From the NCBI GenBank assembly GCA_020543525.1, contig JAHYIO010000031.1:1798001-1862000 (forward strand): a DNA stretch of 64,000 nucleotides, given 5' to 3'. Below the pieces are notes generated by a model. It was given only the letters and a program-made list of their open reading frames with translations. It was not told the DNA's origin and ran no database searches. The DNA comes from Coriolopsis trogii. Taxonomy: Eukaryota > Basidiomycota > Agaricomycetes > Polyporales > Polyporaceae. Below are positions 48,039 to 57,081 of this stretch, piece by piece. Every line of letters starts with the position of its first letter. Position 1 is the stretch's first letter. Position numbers and translations under genes: made by a program.

Positions 48039-50187
48039 ATGTCCACCCTCGCGCAGAAACACATCGTCGCCTTTCCCGTTGAGGCTTGGGGTGAGCATCA
48101 TCTCTCCACCTCCACTTCAGCAACAATTGTTGACTTCTTTGCCCTATGAAGGTCATGCTCGTCCTCTGATCAACCTGTCCGCGCGTATTGTCAAAATGCG
48201 CCCGGCGGTCACCATCACCTTCCTGACCACGAACAGTTTCTACCCACGTATCAAGACAGAACTATCACGCAGCTTCGATGAAGGGGATGAAGAAGCAGCA
48301 AGTCGTATCAGGTAATCGTAGTCACAACATATCGACGAGCGACCCATGGCCTCTGACAGCCACTATCTGACTGGTACGTCAGGGTCGCATCGTTAGGGGA
48401 GTCGCCCAAATTCCTAATTTCGGAGGAGTTCGACGCTTTATTCGCGACTGCATGGACAACCATCGCCGAAGAACGTGAACTAGTTTGCGCGAGCAGCGGC
48501 ACTCGTTTCCCTGCCCTTCCAAAGCCTCACGCTCTTATTCTGGACGTGCGTAGATATGCTCCTTCACATCGATTACGCATATTGAGTCGACGCGTTATAC
48601 TTCTCCAGTTTTTTGCGACTGGACCCTTCAGGCATGTAAAAGCGATCAGCGGAGACAACGTGAAGGTCTTCGCATGGTACCCCGGCCTGGTTTATGCGCT
48701 CTTCCACTTGTTTGGTCCAGAGAGCCTGGACGGGAAAGGCAACCTCCGCCTCAGGGCCGAAGCAGAAGCGCAGCAGACTGGCAAGACGTTGCACGAGGCA
48801 TTGCTTCATGTATGTCCTTCTTCCTCTGTCGCTTCGTTACTCAGGTTGATTCGCATGATGCTCGGTTTATGCCAGCTCCTGGAGCCATCCGGACAGGTCG
48901 TACGCATTCCCGGCATGCTACCCATGTACGACTGGGAGTACAGCCCTCAAGACGTGAGTAGCATTACAACACATCACATACTATATGCCGACTGATTGTA
49001 CTGCAGTTGCCCTTGCACGACGAAGTCACTGTGCAACTGTTTCCCCGAGTCTTTGAGTAGGTCGTGCGACGAGTTTGGGCCATCTCGCTTTCTCACTGAG
49101 CTTCCAGGACTCTGGAATCTGTCGATGGAATTTTGCTCTTTACGCCTGAATCATACGAGCCGGAAGCGACCAAAGCTACCAGGAGCTGGTTCGCCGAGAA
49201 GGGTAGGCCGGCGTACGTTGTTGGTCCTCTACTCCCTTCGGCGTCAAAGACGACTGCGACTGCGAATGAGAAGAAGCTCTCTAGTGAATCAGCGCAGATT
49301 CAGGCGTTCCTGGACGAGACTCTGAAGACTTCGGGAGAGAAATCTCTCCTTTATGTACGTACTGTGTTCCATATGGGACCCCTGGTGTTGCAGCTCACCC
49401 TATTGTACAATCTAGATCTCGTTTGGTTCGATGTTCTGGCCGCAGAAGACCCCTGAGAAGCTGTGGGCGCTCTTGGACGTGGTCATGGAGATGAACATCC
49501 CATTCGTGAGTCGCACTTCCCATACCTTGCTCCATTTGGCGCATCGAACTGAAGGTGCCCGACAGATCCTCAGTCACGCGTCGATGTTCGCAGTGATTCC
49601 AGATGAAGTCAAAGAGAAGGTCAAAGCGTACGGGAAGGGTATCCTGTCGCCTTGGACCCCGCAGCAACTCATCTTGGATCACCCCGTGAGTTCCCATCTA
49701 ATCATATTAGCTTGTCTCGATTCACCTTCAATATTTCGTCCTCAGGCGACTGGCTGGTTTGTGGCACATGGAGGACACAATGGTGTTACAGAAGCTATTT
49801 CCGCTGGAGTACCTCAGTATGTCCGGCGATCCCTCTCAGCGTTACCGCGTTCCTCACAGAAATCCCCCGAATAGGATCCTATGGCCCTTTGGCGGAGACC
49901 AGCCGCTCAACGCCGTCCACATCGCTGACCAGCTGGAGATTGGCTACGAGCTGCTCGAGATCCGGACTGGGCATGGGCTCAAGACGATCTACCGCACCGG
50001 GTACACTCCGAAGGGCACGATCGAGGCTGTCAAGGCAGAAGCACGCGACGTCCTCACGAAGGCGTTTGGACCGGACGGGGCGAAGAAGCGGGCGAAATTG
50101 GAAGCTGTCCGGGAGAAAGTGATGAAGGAGTGGGATGAGGGAGGCAAGTCCAGGCAGGACGTGCTGACTTTCGTGGATAGCCTCTAG
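48039..50187 (+). CDS. UDP-glycosyltransferase (GT1 family)
   Basis: Predicted cytosolic GT-B enzyme that moves a sugar from a UDP-sugar to a small lipophilic acceptor (sterol, phenol or secondary metabolite). The start at 48039 (MSTLAQKHIVAFPVEAWG) joins across an intron to HARPLINLSARIVKMRPAVT, the acceptor-side opening with its conserved His. Further exons give HALILDFFATGPFRHVKAIS, RIPGMLPMYDWEYSPQDLPL and GPLLPSASKTTATANEKKLS. The donor-binding half has SLLYISFGSMFWP, LSPWTPQQLILDHP, TGWFVAHGGHNGVTEAISAG and, after the last intron, QILWPFGGDQPLNAVHI, a full PSPG-like motif. Length about 500-530 residues. No membrane anchor is seen at the end (GKSRQDVLTFVDSL). The same-strand remnant downstream shows that a related copy once lay next to it. 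Confidence 0.9.
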
Positions 50188-50798
50188 ATATCTCCAACCT
50201 CGGGTTCTAGCACTCTTGGGCCTTGATGGATACTTCCTTGGAGGCTGCTGCTACCCTTGTACCAGTACGTTCGCAAGTTTGTGGCGATACGGCCGATACT
50301 AGACATAGACTCGGACTCGGACATTCACCGCTCGCAGATATAGATGTACATTGACATGTTAGTCTTTTGAACAAGAATATACCCAGTCTCGCTGCGCTGC
50401 TAGCAGGTCCTAAACGACTTAACCCGGATCTGCGGGTGGCTTATGGAGAGGATGGAGCGAAGCAACGGGAGAGGTTGGCGGCTGTCCGGGAGAAAATCTT
50501 ACAAGAATACACGTGGTATGAGAGAGGAAAGTGAAAGAACATGACAATCAGCTCATACAGCTTAATGCGTTCCGACAATACTAACATGGAGTCTCGGACA
50601 TTTTCTGAGTCGTTGATCAGTAAAGTCATGAGCTTTGGCGACATCTGTTGAGTGGCGTCGAGTAGAGTTGCCGTTTTTGGTGGTGACATCTATCGGCGCC
50701 TATGGAAAGATGCGGCGGCTTGTTCAGCGCCGCCACAGCTCTCAGTCTCTCCTCCATCTCTCGTTTCTCCTGCCGCCCCTCTTCACGCGACCTCAGTC
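50188..50798. other. Intergenic with RPB3 promoter
   Basis: Holds the glycosyltransferase 3' region, the remnant copy at 50360-50534, and a pyrimidine-rich stretch just before the RPB3 ATG (about 50730-50790, with TCTCAGTCTCTCCTCCATCT), as is common before fungal housekeeping genes. No other gene seen. Confidence 0.5.
50360..50534 (+). pseudogene. Remnant of a second glycosyltransferase 3' end
   Basis: A + frame reads ...NPDLRVAYGEDGAKQRERLA and then AVREKILQEYTWYERGK before a TGA at 50532-50534. It aligns with the end of the intact gene at about 50064-50150 (AFGPDGAKKRAKLEAVREKV, MKEWDEGGKS). GAK-R--L-AVREK is shared, and GCTGTCCGGGAGAAA is identical at DNA level. Upstream of about 50430 the similarity is lost, and the donor-binding motif is absent. 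A truncated tandem copy is the simplest explanation; it has no start and no catalytic half. Confidence 0.75.
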
Positions 50799-51983
50799 AT
50801 GCAGTCGTCGGGCGAGGATCCCATTGTGCGCATACGCGAGCTCAAGAAGAACTCCGTCAACTTCACGCTCCAAAATGTCGACCTTGCGTTCGTACCTCAC
50901 CCTCAGCCACTGTCCGACCCTCTGGCTCATGCTCATGGTCGTACGCGTGCAGGTTCGCCAACTCTCTCAGGAGGGTCATGATGGCAGATATTCCTACTGT
51001 TGGTGCGTAGTAGTGGTCACTGCCGTCCCAATGAGCTTAACAATATTGACCGGGGGCCGATGCGAACTGCATGTAGCCATTGACATGGTGGAGATTGAAA
51101 TCAACACGACCGTCCTTCCAGACGAGTTCATTGCGCACCGGTTAGGTATGATACCTCTTGTGAGCACGCTGTGTGACGACGCTATGCGATATACGCGGGT
51201 GAGTACGCATCGTCTTTATAACTCCTGGTCTTGGTCCCCTCCTTCAGTACGGTTATACCAACCCGTACCGCACTCAATAGGACTGCACATGCGAAGTTCG
51301 CTGTCAGTACTGCGCGATTGAGCTCATGCTACACGCCTCGTGCGAGGACGCGGGCCGGACGATGGACATCACGAGCAACATGCTGGAAGTTGTCCCCACC
51401 AGCAGACCTGGCATGGGCGGCTTCGACCCGGAAGACGGAGAGGAACTGGCAAAGAGGGTGGAGAATTTCGGACACCCTGTCGGGAAAGGTGCGTCTGTGC
51501 TCTCGCAGTGTGTCTTCCGCATCCTTAGTCTCCCGCTTTGCCACGGCTCTCTTGCTCAGATGACCCCGACGTACCTCCAATCCTCATATGCAAGATCCGG
51601 AAGGGACAGGAGCTGAAAGTGCGCTGCATAGCGAAGAAGGTGCGCATAGGCCCTGCACGTATCTCGCTCCCTTCCTTACATCATCTTTCTAGGGTATCGC
51701 GAAGGAGCACGCTAAATGGTCCCCATGCGCCGCCGTAGCGTTCGAGTACGACCCCCACAACAAGCTCCGGCACACGTCTTACTGGTACGAGTATGACGCG
51801 CGAGCCGAATGGCCACTCAGCGAGAACGCGAAAGAGGAGGAGCCTCCGCGAGACGATCTACCATTCGACTACAACGCGAAGCCGAACAAGTATTACATGG
51901 AGGTTGAGACGGACGGCAGCGTCGGAGCGCAGGAAGTGGTCATGAAGGTGCGTGTCTTCGTTCCCCCATCCACAGCAGTCCAC

Positions 51984-52015
<32 letters not shown>

Positions 52016-52465
52016 CACAAACAACAATATGTCCAAGCATTCGCTGACCTGTAAACATCTTACATCCTTCAGGGCCTGCAAGAGCTCAAGGAGAAGCTCG
52101 CAAAACTCGTCCTCGGACTCAAGCCAGAGCCACCAGAGAACGAGGCGTTCCAGGGCGGCGCCGGCGGCCTTGGCGGCCAGCCAAACGGCCACGAGCCACC
52201 CGCGGCAGGCAGTTGGGGTGCCCCGCCCGGCAGCTGGAGTCCGCCCCGGGCTGGCGGAGGAACATCAACATGGAGTCCTGCACGCGCTGGGGGCGCCGCG
52301 GGCTCTCCTGCGGGAGGCGGAGGATGGGGCAGCCCGGTCGCTGGGGGCTGGGGCCAGCCAGCTGCTGGTGGTAGTGGCGGAGCGGGTGGAGGAGGATGGG
52401 GCAGTCCTGCGAATGCTGGCTGGGGCAGTCCGTCCCAGCAGGCGAATGGGTGGAATGTCGGCTAG
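50799..52465 (+). CDS. RPB3: RNA polymerase II subunit Rpb3 with Gly/Trp-rich tail
   Basis: Core Pol II subunit that pairs with Rpb11 (an alpha-like heterodimer) during enzyme assembly. The start at 50799 ([20 protein letters not shown]) is followed by [20 protein letters not shown] across an intron. The second half of the dimerisation domain ([20 protein letters not shown]) comes next, then the zinc site [10 protein letters not shown] (C-x-C-x3-C-x2-C). Later exons give [20 protein letters not shown] and [20 protein letters not shown], ending in the helix [19 protein letters not shown]. The core matches the family. After it, an unusual tail of about 115 residues is rich in Gly, Pro, Ala and Ser with eight Trp, in units such as GGWGSP and GGWGQP. 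The intron before the last exon (51948-52072) contains a GCA microsatellite. Confidence 0.95.
51984..52014 (+). repeat. (GCA)n microsatellite in an RPB3 intron
   Basis: About ten GCA units inside the intron 51948-52072. Not translated if the intron is spliced at GTGCGT..TTCAG; reading through would give a poly-Ala tract. Confidence 0.9.
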
Positions 52466-52775
52466 AGGCTGCCATTTCTTGTATGTAGACCGTACCGTGT
52501 GCATCCTGCTTTCGTAGTCGAAAGCACGTTGTCCACCTTTGTTCTTTGTGAGAGGTCGGATAGGAGATCATGAAGTAAGTCAATAGCCGTCACTAGCGTG
52601 AGCCCAGCCCAGCACAGACATGCAACAACGTAGTCGATTGTGCAAGAGATGCGTGGCCCGCAGGCCCAAAGCAAAGCAAATACTCTTATGCTACATAGAG
52701 AGATATACCAAGATTCGCCCCTTCTATGCCTCGCTAACCTCCCACTCTTGTGGCTAGATTCTGAAGGTGGTGCCC
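52466..52775. other. Convergent 3' region between RPB3 and MscS-type gene
   Basis: About 310 bp where two genes end facing each other. Presumably both 3' UTRs. No gene seen. Confidence 0.5.
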
Positions 52776-55700
52776 TTACACATTGTGACGTAGTTGGTCC
52801 GATCGAGGAGTCGTGAGCTCGATTTCTTCCATCGGCATTTGCGGAGGGGCCGAGGCTGACGGCATAGGCATCGTCAGGGCCGTTGGCATGGCCGGAGGAG
52901 GTCTCCCCGGAGGCCCCATTGTGTTCTGACGAGGACGAGTCATATACAGCTATACGGAAGACAGGTCGATCGCAACATTCCACTCCATATCGCTAGAGAT
53001 AGGCTCACCTGGTCCCGTTCACCAAACACGTCTTGTGAATCGTCCACTAGATGAGAGAGCGGTCAACGGCGCTCCACGTCATCATGAGTGTACGCAACAT
53101 ACCAATGGCCGAGTTCTGGTCCGCGAAGGTCCAGTCTGACTTCGGGATCTTCAGGTCCGACGTCGACGACCCCGCGGAACCCGCCGACGCCTTCCTTCGC
53201 GCATCGTCCTGCTCTTTTCTCACCACCTCCTCGTACGGCACCAGCGTGTACTTTGTAGGGGCGGCTTGTGGATGCGGGTCACCCCCGGGTCCATAGATGT
53301 GCAGCTTCTCCATCGACGCCTTGAGCGCGCAAATCCACTTGTTCCGGCGTTGTGCCTTGAGCGTGCCCTGCTGCCAGTTGCTCTTGTACTTGATGTCCGC
53401 GCGTAGGGTCATCTTCTCCTGCCCGGGCATGTCTGCATATGGTGTACCACAGTCCATTGCGGAAACAGCCGACGGTCGGATGAGAGGAGGAAGAGCGGGG
53501 AAGAAGTAAGAAATGTACTCACCGATCACGTAGACGTCGAAGATGGGCTGATAGTCGCGCCGTTCCACCTTGAGGAACGAGATCATCATCTCCCGAAGGC
53601 GCTCAATCTGTTCAAAAGAAGTCGTGTACGCCTGCAAACATTGCATGACGAGGTGAGAGGCGTCGTTGGGTACTACCGTTATCAGTTCTGCTTACCACAT
53701 CGAAGTCGAAGGGCTCAGACATCTGCGGACTGCGCCGGATGTTGTGGATGAACTGGGGGAAGGAAAACGAACAGTCAGAACATAGACCTCGGCTATGCTT
53801 GGCGAGTAACGATGCATGCGCACCTCGCCGTTGAGCACCGTGTTCGGTGCCTGCACCATGCACGCGTTGCTATCGAGGAAAATTGTGCTCAGGAGACGGA
53901 TTTCTTTAACCGTAAATGTGCCCTCTTTGAGTATTACACGGTCGCCGACATCGTAGGGGTGCTTGATGAAGAGGAAGATGATACTCGTGAGTACCTCTGC
54001 CAGGCTACCACCAATCAACCAACTGAGACCTATATAACAGACAGTATGTTGTGAGTTCCCAGCACCTTAAGAAAATCGTGGATCCGTCGCACCGAGAACT
54101 AGGGTGCCGGCGCTGGCGACAAGGGTGGCCAATTGTGCCTCCTGCTCATCTGCTTAGCAAAGACGCCAGGTCATCTGTGTTCCATCTAACGCTCACCAGG
54201 GTCACGGCGAAGATGAGGATGACGACGATGAAGTACACCGACATCAAGATGTTGTCTAGCCGCCCCACAGCGCTGTCCAGATCGCGCATGGAATGCTCTA
54301 TGGACAGCTGTTCGCGGTGTATCTCCCTATATGCGCCTGTCAGCATCCGGATAGCAACCAAGTAACGCGAGGGTCCAGATCTATACACACATGCATGCCA
54401 TTTCTAGCTCGTCCCGGTTGATGTCGCCGTTTCCGTCCTTGTCGAAGATCGCGAACGCGTGATCTGCCTCCTCACCCGATGAAAAGAAGCGCGCGATGTC
54501 GTCCACTTCCAGGCGATCCGCTCCATGGCGAACGAAGGAGTAGAACAATCGTCGAGCGAGCAACCTAGACTTGTTCGCTGACTCGAGTGCAGTCTTGACC
54601 ATCGCCGCCGGCGAGTTGGGTTGCAGGACGGATCTGGAGTGGCACGATGTAACATCAACATACAAGCAAGCGTACAGACGCATACACTTACGTTCCAGCG
54701 ATCTCTGACGCTACAGTCCCAAGCACAGTGGTCGTCGTTGTCGCCGCACTCCGCACGCCTTTGAGGGCTTTCTTGAATATCTTCTGCGGGTTCATCATCG
54801 TTTTCCGCTTGTTTTCTCCTGGTCCAGCCCGCAATGTGTCCGACCTGCCAGGGATATCGGTCGAATGCTGGTAGAGGGTGACAAGGACCTTGACGGCGAA
54901 TTTTTGGTCCGCTATCCGCTCAGCGTACGACCGCTCGTGGAACTTGCCCGCTATCCACTGAATAGAAACCTTCTCGAAGAACAAGAGGGCGGCGGAGAGC
55001 ATGAGGCCAAAGAGCAGCTTGGCTACGGTGTCGATGGTGCGTTGGTCAGACTGGTTATCGGTCTTCTGATGTGAATTAATGAGAGCGTTGAACGAAATCC
55101 AGGTAGCGAGTGACCATGCGAAGAATGCTCCATAACTTCAATAGCGGGGTAAGAGTGACCACCTACGAACAGACGCAACTGGGACGCTCACCGATGCAGT
55201 ACTTCAAACCAGTCAATGTATTTTCGAAACGCTACGATGATGACTCCTATCGTGTTGCGGAGTATAGGAGGGAGAATCATGCTTGATTAAGGGAAGTATC
55301 AGGGTCAATGCGTTCTAGAGCACAAAAAAGTGACTTGCCATGTCGCGAGAGCAGCCCACCAACCGCCCCAGACAACGGAAAGCCATATGCTCCAGAACAG
55401 TAACGTCACACCGTACACCTGTATTGTGAAAGTTCCGGATAAACGGACACGATACGTTTGACGAGCATGCCACGTACTCTCGCATTCGGAAACTTTGTGA
55501 ACTGGAGGATAGCCGGTATCCATAGTATCCCGAGCACGGGAAAGATGAACAACGCCCACCGCGTGACGATTGAGACGTTCAATAGATAGTTGTAGAGCTT
55601 TGCGAGCTTGAATGCGAACGTCAAAGATCAGTATATACTATAGCTGCAAACAGCCACCCTTCCCCCTCATCTCTTTCCTTTCCATCGAGTTCGTGCGCCA

Positions 55701-56335
55701 ACGGCGCACGCAAAACAGGATCTGCATATAGCGGCGCAGCTTGTCCCCCTTCTAACCCTGCGCCTCTTCCTCCTCTTCCCGACCTCATCCGTACGCCATA
55801 CGCAAAAAAATGATAAAACACACACCTTGTTCTTCGGCACGTCCCCATCCGCGAACTGCAAATGCGCCTCGCTCGCGTTCCTCGAATCAAACTGCTCGTA
55901 CCCCTGCTCGAACTTCCGCACCCCCGCCAACAGATCCCAGCTCGCGTTCCGGCTGTTCCTGTTCACGCCGCTCGCAAAGTCCCCACTCTCGCCCGGGCTC
56001 GGCATCGTCCTCGTCCGCCGACTCGACGTGCCCGCGTGCCCGTGCGGCTGCCCACGCTCCGCGTCGTACTGCCTGAACGAGCGCGTGAGCGGGTCCTGGT
56101 CGGACATCTGTACTACGTGCGGGCCCGGGGTCGTCGCCACCGACGTCGACGCCGCCGTCGCGTACGAAGTGCCTGCGTGTGTCAAGAGCGGCCGGGTCTG
56201 GCTGCTCGACGGAGGGTAGCCTAAGCGTGAGGTGGGCGACTGCCCGCCGTGGTCGTCTGAGAAGGGCGAGCTGCTCGAGACCGAGTCGTCCCGGTTGTGT
56301 GCGGCGGGGCCGAAAGATGCGGGGGGCGCGGCCAT
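52776..56335 (-). CDS. EF-hand mechanosensitive channel, MscS-like (Msy1/2-type)
   Basis: Predicted ion channel of the eukaryotic MscS family; fission-yeast Msy1/Msy2 relatives act in the ER and regulate Ca2+ on osmotic shock. The start at 56335 (MAAPPASFGPAAHNRDDSVS) opens a Ser/Thr/Pro-rich cytosolic head. Next come RKFEQGYEQFDSRNASEAHL, then several membrane helices (VTRWALFIFPVLGILWIPAI; TLLFWSIWLSVVWGGWWAAL; LLFGLMLSAALLFF). A single canonical EF-hand loop, DKDGNGDINRDE, lies before the pore region. After SVYFIVVILIFAVTLVAQLA, the MscS core has GGSLAEVLTSIIFLFIKHPY, DVGDRVILKEGTFTVKEIRL and FLDSNACMVQAPNTVLNGEF. A beta domain and a Pro/Met-rich tail follow. About 930-960 residues with more than ten introns. 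Ca2+ binding through the intact loop is expected. Confidence 0.93.
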
Positions 56336-57081
56336 GGCCTAGCGCGTCGCGTCTGGTTTATGTACGACGACGCCGGCTCGAATAGTCTTTGCTTCGTAGA
56401 GACAAGTCTGTTCCGCCAAGACCGCAAGTCCAGCTTGTTGCAGAAGAAGAAGCGAAGTTGTGAAGTTTGAAACCGGCCGGGTGTACGGCAAGCGGGCGAT
56501 AGACACCGCCGGAGGTAAAACCGCTACCTGAGGAGTTTGCGCACGTCGCAAATAGGAGGAGGCGGCTTGAGCTCTTCTGGACTTATAAAACGTCGCCAGC
56601 ATGCAGAAAGCAGATAGGTAGCAACCACCGACACAGGCCGTGGGTGGGCGAAAGACTGCGGAGAGCAAGATGAACAGGAAGAACGGACGCGAATCTGGAC
56701 AGGTTCGAATCCAGTACCGCACTCGGCCACTACCGCTCCATCAAAATCGCCGGCCCGCCTCGAGATCTCTGTGAGCCTGCAGATGATGTCGGCAGGCCAC
56801 AGTAAGTATCAAACTATCTTACTTACGGACAGCTCGCGAACGCTTCCCCTGGGACCTCATCGGATCTGCCATGCCATGCAAACATATGCATACACCGCTT
56901 CGCGTCCAAGCTCTCCAAGCATCGAACCTAGTACTGCCTCACTCTGCCAAAGATCCAAAGCCATGATACTATACGAGCCATACAATACGCAACTAAAGTA
57001 GAGAGCAACTGATAAATCGCATGCACCACCTCCCGTCCAACGCAGGTCACTTGCACGACACCCCGCGACGTCATCGATCCC
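56336..57081. other. Intergenic upstream of MscS-type gene
   Basis: About 745 bp. It contains a tRNA-like motif at about 56695-56750: B-box-like GGTTCGAATCC on +, A-box-like TGGCCGAGTG on -. These do not form a full tRNA. No gene supported. Confidence 0.5.

Noticed and set aside
51897..52517. 206-codon ORF with a poly-Ala run
   Set aside because: It reads through the RPB3 intron and GCA microsatellite, then leaves the RPB3 frame. The spliced RPB3 frame explains the region.
56690..56752. Possible tRNA: B-box-like GGTTCGAATCC (+) and A-box-like TGGCCGAGTG (-)
   Set aside because: The two boxes are on opposite strands, or too close if TTCGAA is read as palindromic. No 7-bp acceptor stem or complete cloverleaf could be built and no T-run terminator follows.
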